Assembly (NCBI GenBank): GCA_963995525.1
Contig: OZ023206.1
Coordinates: 5,590,041 to 5,654,040 of the forward strand
DNA: 64,000 nt
Direction: 5' to 3'
DNA from: Escarpia spicata
Taxonomy: Eukaryota; Annelida; Polychaeta; Sabellida; Siboglinidae
Shown: positions 21,300-33,701 of the stretch, piece after piece
How positions within the stretch are numbered: position 1 is the first letter of the stretch
How the letters are laid out: the number at the start of each line of letters is the position of its first letter
Notes under the pieces: model-generated
The model's database searches: none
Told to the model about the DNA's origin: nothing
What the model saw: the letters and a program-made list of their open reading frames with translations, nothing else
Program-made: the position numbers and the translations under genes

Positions 21300-22960
21300 A
21301 AAGATGCTAACCATTGAACCTTTACTAATGGATAGAAGGATGATGGATGCTACTGTTTAGGAACATTCATTGTAGGTTTTGTTTCGACCCATTGAAGCAA
21401 TGATTCTGAACTATTTTAAAATTAAATGTTCACAATAACGGTTGAAACAAAATATAATTGAATTTGTGTATCTAACTGACATATCATTGCTATTTCTAGA
21501 ATAATATAATTACTATGAACTGGGTTACATTCCCAGTTTTACATAATCAGAAGTTTCTATAATAAATGACGACACTGATCTTCACCTTGACCTTCATTAT
21601 ATGAAATCCATTTCGCCTTTCAGTATCGGTTCGAACATAATAATACAAAATATACCCCTGTTCACACAGTAAGATCAATCGAATCATTAACAGATACATA
21701 GATTTTGGTGCATTTATGAGCAAATTTGACCTTTATCTTGACTGAAGTGACACTTAACCCAAATATTTAAGAAAACAGGAAATGAATTCTTTATTCTCGA
21801 AAACACCTAAAAGTGGTCTCATTTATGGTTCTACTACTTTTGGTTCTCGAGTTATTGCACAACCTTACAACGGACAGCGGCCATCTTGGTTTTGTCCCAT
21901 ATGACTGTCACATAGGGAGCTCAGCTTGGCTCCCATGGAAAAATGAAATGTCACGGCCATATCTAACGCTGGTCCAAAAATGGTGGTTGTGGAAAGATGT
22001 GAACAATTATAAGATTAAGCCCCCTGACTATAGGCCAGTTACAATCTATCAAGGCAGGTAGGATGCAGGAATTTAGGATGGCATCAGCCCAAAATGAACT
22101 GCATTTTAAAAGGGGTAGGATCCAAGTGTTGCACATTTGGGGTTGGGTCCATTCTCAGTGTTCAACATTACAACAAAATTAATTTTGTGTACAAAATGTG
22201 CATTAAAATTAGGTGCAACTAATTGGAGGATGGAACAAATTCCTGTGAACAAGAATGTTCAAGACAACTAGGAGGCATTGATCTGTGCAGTGAAGATGTC
22301 AATAACAATTTCTTCAGACCAATAAGAAATAAACATTTCCGTAATTTAACAGCATGATATTAGATCGGGCAGCAAAGATTTGTTTTCTCTTATGCTGTTT
22401 GGATTGATACAGCAAAGCTAATAAATTATTATACCTGTCAACTCTCCCGTGAAATCTGGGAGTCGCCTGGAATATAGGTAAATTTCCCGGATTTTCTCTC
22501 GAAATCTCCATCAGCACCCCCTATCTTTGAGACAGCGCGACACCATGGGAGATGTGCCAATACGTGAACCACTGAATTTTCAGCAAAAAATCTCCAATAG
22601 CACCCACCCCAATCTTCCTATGTCAAGATCCGAGATATAAGGGAAGCGTGCTGAACCCCTGAGGAAATTCCCGGATTTCAACAAAAAAGTTGGCAGGTAT
22701 AAATGATATATTTTCCTTGTCATGTTTTAATAACTTATAGGGTCAGGTATGTTGTCAGACGAGTATCCAAAAATTAAAATAAATTATTGTGGTACAATTT
22801 AACCATGGGAGTAGAATCTCATCTTTAGACACATCTGCCTGATTCACAGTGTGAACGTTGTTGTCTCTTTATTGCTCTCACACAGACTGCAATATTTACA
22901 CTTATCTTTGACGAGAATAATACAGACGGCGTATTGCACACAACAAAGTAATCCACTTAC

Positions 22961-23050
22961 TTGAACATGTATTGCCATCAAACATACAACCGTACGAGCA
23001 AGTCGTACATTGATCAGCAATGGTGCAGTAATCACAGATGTCAGCACAAG
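22961..23050 (-). CDS. Small cysteine-rich exon, copy B (CADIC exon)
   Basis: Same 90 bp, phases and splice sites as 19760-19849 (acceptor tctgctttcag, donor gtaagtgg). The protein differs at three residues (TTCSYGCMFDGNTC instead of TTCLYGYMFDGTTC), gaining one Cys. All six original Cys and both splice sites are kept, which suggests the duplicate was under some constraint or is recent. Confidence 0.6.
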
Positions 23051-23490
23051 CTGAAAGCAGAAGAACTTGGCATTACACCCAGAATTGTATGTGGTTCACA
23101 GAAACACTGCAATGTCTCAGCATCCCTCGGTTCCACTGCGACATACATCAAGAAGGCTGCCTGTTTATCTGCAAGGCAACCAGATAACATTTACATGTGT
23201 CCGCTGTACAGCTCGTCTTTGTTCTGCAATGTAGAATGTGTGATATAGATTTCAATATGCATTTGCAGCACAGTATTTTAATTTTGTGAGTGCATTGTGC
23301 TATTCCGCTAACAATGCAGTTGTTTGTGTTGGACTGCCCATGATAATTTACGTGTAGGGAAGGACATTACTGGAAACTCAACACACCATTTTGTCTAGTG
23401 GTGTTGCACCACCAGCACAAAGTACAACAAATAAACAATGTTGAAGTTGAACGTGTATTAATATCAAACACTGTAGAATGCAGTACATAC

Positions 23491-23592
23491 CTTTACATGT
23501 CTTTGAAGTACTGTCATAGAGTAAGGGTGACTTGCAAGAGTCATTGTCACACACGTTTGCCACAGAACACTTGGAGCAGTCAGCCACACATT
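23491..23592 (-). CDS. Small cysteine-rich exon, copy B (ECAADC exon)
   Basis: Same 102 bp, phase 1-1, acceptor cttgttgtag and donor gtatgtact as 20290-20391. The protein differs by A to V near the start and V to L near PLVYD. Open and spliceable. Confidence 0.6.
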
Positions 23593-23662
23593 CTACAACA
23601 AGCAATTAAACATCAGTTGAGCAGTCACAACAAGGAACAATAGATGACACAGTCCCTCAAGA

Positions 23663-24019
<357 letters not shown>

Positions 24020-24240
24020 TCACATATTGCAGACATTTCATTACCATCTTTCTGGTAGATGTTTAATGATCAAGTCTCGCAGGACTATCCCTACCCTGTC
24101 GCCCCCTTACACGAACATATCATAACAACTTACGACACATTATTGTCAACTTTTATGTAGTGCACTACATGGAACAGTACACCAGGCCTTAGAGAGACGA
24201 TGATCTCGCTGACTGCAGATCCATAGTCCTTCACTCAGTT

Positions 24241-24649
24241 CACATGCAGTGTATTGAGCGAATTGATTTGCTTATCTGCAAGACATGTGGTTCTGCAACT
24301 GTCAACGATGCAAGGCATGGACTCTTCTCCAATGACAGTCGTCAACGACCCAGGCTGCCCTCTTCGAACATATCAAGAGGTACTTATTCCAAGCCTCTTT
24401 CATCTGGAAGCAGTCAACCGCTAGCTACCAGGCAATCGCTGTGTTTGGTCAATAGGGATGGTAACAGGATGAGCACAGCAAGCAATGGCTGCCTTTCTGG
24501 ACCACTCTCACCGACACAAGTATGACTTTTGCTCTCCTCCTACATGGTGGCTGCACGAAACGTGCAAGGGCAATTGAAAGAACTGCAGGGCAGGCCTTCA
24601 TTGCACGGCATTGTGCAATAGCGAGGGTGGCTGCCTAAACAATGATGGC
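24241..24649 (+). pseudogene. Cys-rich C-terminus of the EADTR-type family (copy B)
   Basis: Duplicate of 20891-21299 with the same broken frames. It reads ATVNDARHGLFSNDSRQ, then NISRGTYSKPL in the shifted frame, and ends with ETCKGN.KNCRAGLHCTALC and GGCLNND. Part of the stops are shared with copy A (for example the TGA after CKGN), so decay began before the tandem duplication. Confidence 0.55.
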
Positions 24650-24844
24650 AAAGATGCTAACCATTGAACCTCTACTAATGGATAGATGGATGGTCGGATG
24701 ATGGATGACACTGTTTAGGTACATTCATTGTAAGTTTCGTTTCGACCCGTTGATGGAATGATTCTGAACTATTTAAAAATTATATGTTCACAATAAGGGT
24801 TGACAAAATATCAGTGAATTTGTGGATCTAATTGACATTGCATT

Positions 24845-27800
24845 GGATCATTCCATGTCAAATCAATCACTATTAGGCCATTTTTTGCATCACCCCATTC
24901 CAATTTTGATTAAATTTACCAGTTTTTGCCTCAAATGAGAATATCTAAATAATGTTTTTTTTAATGTAGGTCAAGTATTATTGATGATATAAGTCACTGA
25001 ACTTTGACCTCATTCGCATACTGAATGTCACAATGCCCATAACTCTGCTGCTAATAAAGCTAGAAAAGCAAGCAATACATAATTGGAAAGCCAATAAACA
25101 AGCGCACATAGGCATAATGTAAATACAAATTATGTTTTTTTCATAATTTGAATTTTGACCTCAGACACCCAAAAACATTTTCTCCGATTTGTTTGATTTT
25201 TGTTATACAGTATCCTATACTATTTCAGAAGTATCCCTGAAAATGTTAGAGTGGGCAAATAATAATGTTCAGAGATACATTAAATTGAGTACACCCGGGG
25301 ATGACAAATTGTACCAGGATGGCACAGGATAACTCACTTCAAAGATACAGTACTACCTCTGTTGTGTAAATCCATATATATATGTGCTTACTAATTATAT
25401 AATTGTTATTCAATACACCAGGAATTATTGTTATGCAATAAGCCACCAGAGGGACCAGATCATGCACATGTACATGTCTACTATGTCTGTAATTTTATGT
25501 GATTGGTGGCATATAGAGCAACATTCAAACATTACAAATGAAATAACTATTTAGTCAGCCTGTAACCATCAAGTCTACTAGTGACTAGTGACGGTGTACT
25601 GATCCACTAAAATAGCACCCGGACATAAGAAAGAAAAAACACTTGTGAAATGTTTCTGCAGAACTGGTTTCAAGAAACTAACATTGGGTTTGACCACACA
25701 ACATAAGCTGTGCAGACAATGTTGCGAAGAGCTGGAATCACTTCTTGAAGTAACTTCGTCATCAACTGCTTCTTCATTCGCACCAATGTCTGGCCAAGAA
25801 TCTGATCAAGGCCAAATATCTGATCAAGAAAGAACAGTTTTTGAAGATCAGGAACTGTCAGTACTCAATTAATCATTGGATATTTTTGGTGAATCCCCAC
25901 TCTCAAAACGAAAGTTAGGCCAGGAATCCTATTCTGCAAAAAAGGTGCACAAAATTAACAGCAGTGGTGAAGAAGGTAAAATTAGTTGCACCTGAGAAAT
26001 GCTTTGAACATGAGAAAACAGCTACTTCCAGTAAGAAAGACTTTGGTGAAATAATGGCACAGTTAAAGAACAAATTCTGGAAAACAGACAAGAGAAGCGA
26101 AAAGATCAAATTATTGACCGTGATCCCAAAGAGTTGGATCATCCGGAAAACAGCAACACTCTTCAACACATCATACCTCATTACAAACAGAGCAAAACAT
26201 TTAGTGAAAGAGAAAGGCATCAAGTTTGTGGAAGCATTCTATTCTATTCTATGAGAGAAAAGATTTTGTCTCCATCTTTGTTCTTGGTGAACGAGTCCAT
26301 ATGCAAAAGCAACTAGTTCTTTGTAACTTTGCATTTGCACAATTCATCAGAATGGAAAATTAATGCAAAACTCAGCAAACTTACCAAAAATGATCACATC
26401 CTACTGGTTCACTACAACCATTGTCTTTCACAACTACGATGTAATCCACCAAGTCACGCATGGTTTCTGCAAAAATGTGTGTGGTGACTCAAGTGATTTG
26501 AATGAATGACTACGGAGTTCATTTGACAGCCAGGTAATCAAGGAAATTGAATTTTAAAAATGGATAACTACTGATCGATCAACACTACCAACCATGATAC
26601 TCAGTGCAGATGATTTGATCCATGAATTCTGCACCCATCTTGAAATCTTGCTTTGGCACGATTTCATAAGCAGATAGCAGTCTTCATGTCTAAGAGACAC
26701 TCGTGAATCACTTCAGCCAGGCCATTTTCTACTACTCTTTTCGTCCTGCAAGATGAGGCACAATCGTTCCCTTGGAATAATGCACAGGCAATATTGCACC
26801 CATTTGTTTGCTACTGTTGTGAAGCTGGTAATGACTGTGTGTCACATGTTAGTTATGTTGTCATTTCTGACTGTAACATATATGATACCATTATTGTGCA
26901 CCTGTTCCAAAAAAAACTCATCAGCAGCTCTTTGAATTTGCATCAGCCCATTTTCCTGCAATCAAATTCTACTTTTCGACCACAGAAGAGTACTATGAAG
27001 AAACAACTCTTCTTGCAAGCCATATGCAGAGCGAAAACAATAGCAGGAACACAGAAGCTACACTTCGTCAAGCAATTATCACTTAATGATTTGGAAGTAG
27101 CAATATATTTCACATGTTCCACAAGAAGAAAAGAGATTGTGACAGATGGTCTCAGTCTCGTGGATAGCAAAGAGTATCTGATGGCCATCTATGATGGAAA
27201 CTGATGGGTGGCCTATGTAATGGATGTTATTCCAGCTGATAAAGAGGCTGAACTGAACTTCCTTCACCCACATCGATCATCACCACGACACAGTATCCAG
27301 AGGACACAGAAAAAGTATATGAGGCCCTGCAAAGAATCGGAATATGTTAAGAGAGAGACTACAGCATGTGAGTATATACTCATTTCATTATAAGGTACCC
27401 TTTGGTAGCTTTTTAAGGTAGCTGCACCGGCTATCATGTCAGTTGATTTCTTTATTTTTTTCTTCATAGAACATTAGTAGGTGTCAGTATCAACATGTGT
27501 ACTATTAAAAAAACCAAGGCACCATCACCATATGTCACCAATCAGTCCTTTAAAAGCTAGTATTTTTAGTGTGTCTGTGGAAAGTCCCTTCAGATTCTTG
27601 GAAACTGACGATGTTTCCATAGTGACGATCAAGTGTGCGTCATCCCAGTTCAAACATATATCCATTCACCATGAATGCAGATCATAATAGTCTGGTTATT
27701 CTCATGCCACTATGCTGTTGTATTATAATTACCTAAATACATCACGCTGTCAAATCACCAAAAACTGGCCTTAGTTTTGTTTATTCTCCGGATAATCTCA

Positions 27801-29018
27801 GAGGCCATTTGCAATGACAAGTGACTGTTCCCAGCAGGTGTCAATCAACCTTGTCTACTGCAACAACTTCAACACATGGCCCTTCATAACACAATATCAT
27901 GAGACAACTTGGTGGGAAAACCTTGGGGGAAAATCTCAGTAATAGAAGTGTCTGTCAAATTGTGTTGAAATAAGCCACATGCCAGTAAAAAAAGTCACAT
28001 TTCTAAACAAAAAACAAGCATCTGGTGACAGATGTATTATTGGTAACAACCAGGAAGTATTACTTAATGTCATTTTTTTATAAAAACTACAATACTTACA
28101 AAGCCATAACTTGGCATAAGAACTCGACTTGTGTTTACCAAAAATTGCACTGGATGGGTTTATGTTTGGTGAAGGGGTCGTGCCAAAAATGCAGTACGGA
28201 TTGGAATGTCAATAACATGTTTGTACTTACAACCATACACATTTTTCTTTTGGGGAGTTTCTCAAAATGAAATAAAATGCCATTTTAAGGTGATTTTTGA
28301 CATATTTTTTAATTGTCTTTAAACACATTTAAATATATCTAAACAACATAAAAAATATATTATTTTTGGTCTGGAGTATTGTATATAAACTCTAAGAAAA
28401 AATGGTTAGCTTATCTTCAAAACTTATATTAGAAATGATTAATTCAAAAGAAGCATATAATAGCCGATGCAGCCACCTTAAGTGATCTGAAAAAGATGAA
28501 CTAATGAAATTCAATGTTGCATCCACTGTTGTGTAAACCAAAGGTAAGTCACCCAGGTGTATTCAATTTAATGTATCTCTGAACATTATTAATTGCCCAC
28601 TCTAATATTTTCAGGAACTCTTCTGCAATAGTATAGGATACTGTACAAAAATCACAAAAATCGGAGGATACATTTTTCGGGTATCTGAGGTCAAAGGTCA
28701 AATGATGAAAACTATGTTATGTTTATTTACATGACATTTTTTATTTTATTTTATACCTTTGTGTGCCTGTTTATTGTCTTTCCAATGATGTATTACTTGC
28801 TTTCTACCTTTATTAACAGCAGAGTTATTGGCATCAATGTAATGGTAGGTATGTGAATCAGGTCAAAGTTCAGTGACCATGATCTTCAATATAACTTGAC
28901 CTACATTTCATATTTTGTTTTACTTTGATATTCTCGTGTGAGCCAACAACTGTGCTCAATTTCATCAAAATTGGAGTCGGGCAATGTTTTGAGTGATTGA
29001 TTTGACATGGAATGACCC
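24845..29018 (+). mobile_element. DNA transposon with ~450-bp terminal inverted repeats
   Basis: The left end GGATCATTCCATGTCAAATC (24845) and the reverse complement of the right end (GGGTCATTCCATGTCAAATC, ending 29018) begin inverted repeats that stay alignable to about 25300 and 28555. They include 'ctgaactttgacct', 'ataactctgctg', 'agtatcctatactatt' and 'ttagagtgggcaa' in mirror order. The interior carries a decayed plus-strand transposase-like gene. No clear target duplication is seen (left gacattgcatt, right agtggaaag). The class is undetermined; the right flank is CR1 sequence. Confidence 0.8.
25636..27410 (+). pseudogene. Decayed transposase-like protein of the inverted-terminal element
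   Basis: Broken frames read, in order: KCFCRTGFKKLTLGLTTQHK then LCRQCCEELESL (Cys-rich start, 25645-25760); DFGEIMAQLKNKFW then RSEKIKLLTVIPKSWIIRKT and LITNRAKHLVKEKGIK (26040-26225, a helix-turn-helix-like part); HPFVCYC..AGND..SHVSYVVISDCN then DTIIVHLFQKKL (26795-26925); EYLMAIYDGN.WVAYVMDV and EAELNFLHPH (27170-27275). I recognise this series as an uncharacterised family repeated in hydra, aphids and molluscs, in which 'DGEWWLAYVxxV...VxFLHPHGPS' is a C-terminal landmark. At least eight stops or frame changes. Linking this family to long inverted termini is the main new information. Confidence 0.6.
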
Positions 29019-29019
29019 A

Positions 29020-29793
29020 GTGGAAAGAAGCAAACATTATACCATTATTTAAAAAAGGTTCGACAAACAAGTCAGACAACTACAGACTAGTGAGTTTAAC
29101 GTAGGTGATTTGCAAAGTATTAGAAAGACTAATTAATGATCACATGGTGGATTTTTTGGTTAAACATAACATCATAAACCAATTTCAACATGGGTTTCTA
29201 AAAGTGAGGTCATGCTTAACAAATATGTTATGTTTTTGAAAGATATCACTAAGTGGGTAGACGAGGGATCTCCGGTAGATATCATCTACTTAGATTTTCA
29301 GAAAGCTTTCGACAAATCAAAGATCACTGCTTAAACTAAGGGCCCATGGCATAGGAAATGGCATAATTAACTGGATAGAAAAATGGCTGATTGATAGAAG
29401 ACAACGGGTACAGATAGGTTGATGGGAGGCTTCAAACTGGAAATCAGTTTTGAGTAGTGTACCACAGGGATCAGTATTGGGACCTATATTATTCTTAAAA
29501 TATATATCAACGATTTGGACGATCATATAACAAGTAAGGTTTTGAAATTTGCGGATGATACAAAAGTGTTTAAACGTGATGGATATAGACAGCATTTACA
29601 AGATGATCTTGACAGGTTGATCAAATGGTCTGAAAAGTGGCAAATGTTCAAGTTTGGGAAATGTAAGTGCCTCCACACAGGACATGGGAACAAAGATGTA
29701 CAATATACAATGGGGGGTTCTGTACTAAGTACTACAGTAAAATAAAAGGCCTTAGGGTTAACCATTAGTGCTGCTATGAAGGTTTCAGAGCAG
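29020..29793 (+). pseudogene. CR1-like LINE, RT fragment (copy c)
   Basis: Begins inside the RT domain (WKEANIIPLFKKG) directly against the transposon's right end and reads through IVYLDFQKAFD, VPQGSVLGP, KFADDTKVFK and WSEKWQMFKFGKCKCLHTG to MKVSEQ, with several stops and frame slips. It is the same family as the long ORFs at 46646-49048 and 61160-63031, in the opposite orientation. It is broken at 29793 by a hAT end. The 3' terminus of the same LINE family reappears at 30415. Confidence 0.85.
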
Positions 29794-30410
29794 GCCTGGG
29801 GTAATAGTAATATGTAATAGTAACGATTACAAATAGTGAAGTAATAGAAATAGGTTGAGCAAAAAATCAATGTAATAGTAATAATAATAGAAAGCAATGT
29901 AATAGTAATTTACATATTACTTTTATATTACAAATGAACATTTCAAATGAATTTCCAGATTACCCCATTTGCCCATACTTGGACTTCAAAGGAATCTACA
30001 CTTTGGAGTAATACAGGCTTCTTTTGTGTTAGACCTGCTCCTACAGCCTAACAAAGACAATGAAGACTGCCAGTCTGCCAATGAATCCATGTACAGTTTA
30101 CACAGCATAACTGACTGGACTGTTTGTAAAATCTGGTCAGTGGCAGGAGCTGGGGTCGTTCAGTTGAAGACTTCTCTGAGTCTGGCTGAACCGTCTGTAC
30201 GTGTAGTACCTGCCAATACGGAGGGGAATTATAAAGGAAAATGCAAGCATTGTGCTACAGTGATATCAGGATCTTCAAAGACATCATCAAACTTCACAAC
30301 ACATTTGGAGGCAAATATTATTTTACTTCATTAAACGTAATTCATGTTGAATGTGTTGACACTGTTTGCCATGTTATATTGTGTCATACTAGTGATACTA
30401 CTAATACTAT
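29794..30410 (+). mobile_element. hAT-like element, 5' part with BED zinc-finger remnant
   Basis: Starts CAGGCCTGGGGTAATAGTAA at the exact point where CR1 homology ends. CAG-GCCTGG-type ends are typical of hAT. Between 29820 and 29930 there are many 'gtaatag' repeats. The frame at 30190-30330 reads GNYKGKCKHCATVISGSSKT then SSNFTTHL, which has the CxxC...H layout of a BED zinc finger, the DNA-binding domain at the start of hAT transposases. The second His is not in place, and no catalytic or dimerisation part follows. A matching right terminus was not found before 30415. Confidence 0.6.
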
Positions 30411-30414
30411 TGAA

Positions 30415-30490
30415 GTGGCTTCCTTGTCCACCTGCCATCTAGAGTTAATTCTCTGGGTGGCAATCTTGTTAAATCTTATTAAACTGGTGG
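30415..30490 (+). mobile_element. CR1 3' terminus with hairpin (copy c)
   Basis: CTTCCTTGTCCACCTGCC..., then arms gccatctagag (30434-30444) and ctctgggtggc (30451-30461) around a ttaatt loop, then aatcttgtta repeats. It matches the 3' ends of the CR1 copies at 46.6 kb and 61.1 kb. About 190 codons of CR1 between 29793 and here are missing. Confidence 0.8.
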
Positions 30491-30812
30491 AGTTTTTACT
30501 GACAGCGTTTTGAATTGTGTTTTACACTGATGTGTGTTTTCACGGATGTTCATTTTGATTGATAAGATTTTGACTAACGGGATAATGAGTGATGGGATTT
30601 TGACTGATCAAAATGGTTTTGAACTTTGGATTCATGGGGTTTTAACTGCCGTGGGTTTTGACTGATGGTATTTTGAGTGATGGCGATCTTGACAGAGATT
30701 AAGGGGCAACCAGCTAACCACAACTTACACAAAAAATTCACACACACATTATCATGCACATATACATACATACTGTGTGCAAGCACAGTACTTAGAATCA
30801 TTCATTTCTTAC

Positions 30813-31050
30813 CTGATGCAGACGTGACCGTGAGAGGTAATTCAACATTCCGACATCACAACTCCACATGGGAATACCCCGTTCTGTTGCCATGGACAAC
30901 AGTTCAACCACTAAGAGCTGATCCAAATCCCTTAGACTGTCCTTCATAAACAGCTGATGACATTCGCACCTCCCCTGTTGAAGAGCCAGCAGAATCGGGT
31001 AGAGTCCAAAAAGAACTTCACCTTCGACTGGTGGTCTTCTTGACCAATCC
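30813..31050 (-). CDS. MRM1: Exon of a SpoU-family rRNA 2'-O-methyltransferase, MRM1-like
   Basis: 238 bp between acceptor (gaatgatttcag, ending 31051) and donor (gtaagaaatg from 30812). One base completes a split codon, then 79 open codons follow: SRRPPVEGEVLFGLYPILLA, a Q-Q-G-R turn, CHQLFMKDSLRDLDQL, VELLSMATERGIPMW and DVGMLNYLSRSRLHQ. This is the L30e-like substrate-binding domain of SpoU methyltransferases ('xxGxxPVxxAL..GR', '..A...GI.v', 'L...s....HQG'). The exon ends exactly at HQ, where the family continues with G[VI]. Best fit is mitochondrial MRM1 (RlmB/Pet56 type), which methylates a guanosine ribose in the large mitochondrial rRNA. The SAM-binding SPOUT domain was not found; it may lie further left beyond the transposon-rich intron or outside the window. 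Confidence 0.65.
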
Positions 31051-31082
31051 CTGAAATCATTCGGTCAGAATACTAATTAGTA

Positions 31083-31590
31083 ATATGCAAGTGGGCTTTA
31101 AAATTAAAACTAAAGAATAGCAAATGACGAGGGTCTGAATTTATAATTAAGATATAGGTTTGGTTTTATTATATTTCAATTGTAATTAACAACATTCCAC
31201 ATCATTCCACATCCAAATACTTCACATTAAATTTATCAGTGGGTGGCTCTCACGTTAGCGGCATATTTATAAACCTAATGCCGGGCATACACTGCTAAAC
31301 TTTTGTTGGGTGTCGTCTATTTGATCGATAAGAAACCATGATATGCAAGTGGGCTTTAAAATTAAAACTAAAGAATAGCAAATGACGAGGGTCTGAATTT
31401 ATAATTAAGATATAGGTTTGGTTTTATTATATTTCAATTGTAATTAACAACATTCCACATCCAAATACTTCACATTAAATTTATCAGTGGGTGGCTCTCA
31501 CGTTAGCGACATATTTATAAACCTAATGCCGGGCATACACTGCTAAACTTTTGTTGGGTGTCGTCTATTTGATCGATAAGAAACCATGAC
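31083..31590. repeat. Tandem duplication of ~250 bp
   Basis: The segment from atatgcaagtgggctttaaa to gatcgataagaaaccatga occurs at 31084-31340 and again at 31340-31589. They are almost identical except for a 10-bp 'cattccacat' extra repeat in the first. Each copy ends with the left terminus of the transposon at 31535. Confidence 0.9.
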
Positions 31591-33240
31591 GTCTTTGTCA
31601 AGATTGTGATTTTAAGAACTTAACATAGGTTGGTAGCATCTGTGAAAGACTGCATTGATGGTTACAATGTAAAGCTATGGTTGGCTGACTGGTGTTAGGG
31701 TTGCCCTGCAGGCCATTGATGGCTATCCAGTGGTTATGCAATACTGTGAAGGAACTGGAGTGGTGACCTAAGGTCAGATTTTAAAGAACCGGGCAAATAT
31801 CATTATAGTTAGGGTAGACAGGGAGGATTGTCGAATACAACGTGTAATATTTATAACATGATTCGCCATCCATATGAATAGATATGATGATACGGATGTA
31901 AGTTTAAATGGGATAATATTAAGGTGTATAGGGATGTCGTTACAATGAAGATTTTATACTTGTTGATTATCACCTATTGGATGGAGTTGAAATTGTTACA
32001 ATGACGTCAGCATCAGCAAGGGTCACATGACTGATGCTAGGTATATGGTGGAGGTACTGAGATTTGAAAGTAGAATAGAACAGACGAATCCAGAACCCGA
32101 CAGAGCAAAGAAATGTAACCTGGTCTCTTCTGTGGAGAGAAACCATTATGGTGCGGTTGGCAAACATGAAGTCTATACCCAGTGGTGGCTTTGACATTGT
32201 ATTTCTCCATGCATATGTAGAGTAGAAGCAATACCGGAGGTATGTGGAATATATTATGAGTGAATCAGTGTGAATGTTAGATTAGAGGTATTGGCTTAAA
32301 CATGTGGTTTTTACATTGTTATAATTGTGTCAAAGGGTGTGGTCAATAATAAAGGAATATGGTCAGCGCAATGATACTGGTATCTCGAGATTTAGGCGGG
32401 GTGGTGAATCATCGCTCTGTTATGTGAACGTTAGATAGTAAGAAGAAGTGAACATAGGTTGTATTACGGTGTCACAGATAATGGTTATTGGTGTATAGTT
32501 TGTTAGAACTTACAATATGTAAGGTGGTGGGGTTGTTATTACTAATGGGATATTGGGTCCGGATATGTATATATCTACGGCAAACATTAGGTTACATATG
32601 TTTGTGTGTAAGTACTATGATGTCGGTAGAAAAACATATGATATGAAGGGTGTAGTTTACACACCAAGGAATAAGAATATTTTCTTATTATAGTTATCAT
32701 TTATTGTAGAGTCGGGGCGGGGTGAAGTCTTTGAGCCTATATGGCAAATATGTTATAGAATCTTTTGATGAAATAGTATAGGATTGAAGAACTGGTCAAT
32801 CCTTGTGTACCTATGAAATGTTATGATAGAGATGTATGTACGTAAGACTTTGTATGATAAGAGGTTAGGGAGGCTTCCTTGAAGAATCGCTGTGTTTTGT
32901 TGTTTGGAAGATGGGCCAATAAATTAGGAAATTTCTTTAATTGTGTATAACTACTTCCCTTCCGATATATCTCAGAACCCGGATATTTATTAGCAAGGCC
33001 GTTTCACCCGGCGGTTCTTGACAGTCTCATCTTACACCGCTGTACATTACGCAACTTTTGTTGGTGCGATTCAATTTTCCAATGATGAATCGGTTCAACA
33101 ATTGTTGTACCATTCAAATCAACATGCAACTCGAGTTTTGTTGAGTTGCTGACCGTCATACATTGCACGACTGATCAGCTTTTAGTTGATCAAACAGATG
33201 AATGGCAACAAAAGTTTAGCAGTGTACACCCAGCATTAGT
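31535..33240. mobile_element. TIR DNA transposon in the MRM1-like intron
   Basis: The left end CTAATGCCGGGCATACACTG followed by CTAAACTTTTGTTG (31535-) is mirrored at the right end (reverse complement CTAATGCTGGGTGTACACTG then CTAAACTTTTGTTG, ending about 33238). Further inside, 'gatcgat'/'gatcaac' motifs are also mirrored. It spans ~1.7 kb with no transposase frame. The style of ends ('tacactgc.aacttttgttg') recalls PIF/Harbinger-type elements, but I could not define a 3-bp target duplication. An extra left terminus at 31278 results from the tandem duplication. Confidence 0.65.
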
Positions 33241-33701
33241 GGTAATCTCTGGCCAGATGTTTTTTGTTGATATAAATGCTGTTACATTTATTTTCATTCC
33301 TTTATTATGATTTCCATAAGTGTGTATAACCAGGTACTCTTCTATATATAGTTGAGTGGGCTGAATATTAACTGGTATTCTGTAACTAATCATATGTGAT
33401 AGATCACAATGGTTTGGACCATATAGTACATTTCACCAAACTAAGTAAAAGGAGGTGTGAAAGTATTGAATTTTTTTTCATTTTTTCATTTTTAAAAACA
33501 AGAAATAATTCACTAATAAAAAAATACCCTCAAGTCTGAACCAATGTGGCATTTCACTTTTATATATATATATAATTATATACATAACCGTGACAAGAAC
33601 GTCACAAAATGACATTTAGACAACACTAAGCAATTATAACGTAACATTTTCTAAGAAAACTAAATAATTTCATGGACTCTCAAAAAAGTATGCCTACTCA
33701 C

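Larger units (their letters stand above)
16675..21774. repeat. Unit 1 of a ~3 kb tandem duplication (interrupted)
   Basis: 16675-17702 matches 21775-22805, and 19608-21487 matches 22806-24844, with scattered substitutions. The intervening 17703-19607 is absent from unit 2 and is an insertion. The unit contains, from left: a block with 'tggttctcgagttattgcac', two cysteine-rich exons on the minus strand, a GA microsatellite, and a plus-strand gene fragment ending in a Cys-rich motif. 21488-21774 is the tail of the unit, lost from unit 2 where a transposon begins. Confidence 0.85.

Noticed and set aside
24845..29018. Classification as Kolobok or P element
   Set aside because: No THAP domain or TTAA flank is visible; the class is left open.
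31970..32231. Minus frames of 64-75 codons inside the TIR element
   Set aside because: No motif; overlapping frames of similar length suggest chance.
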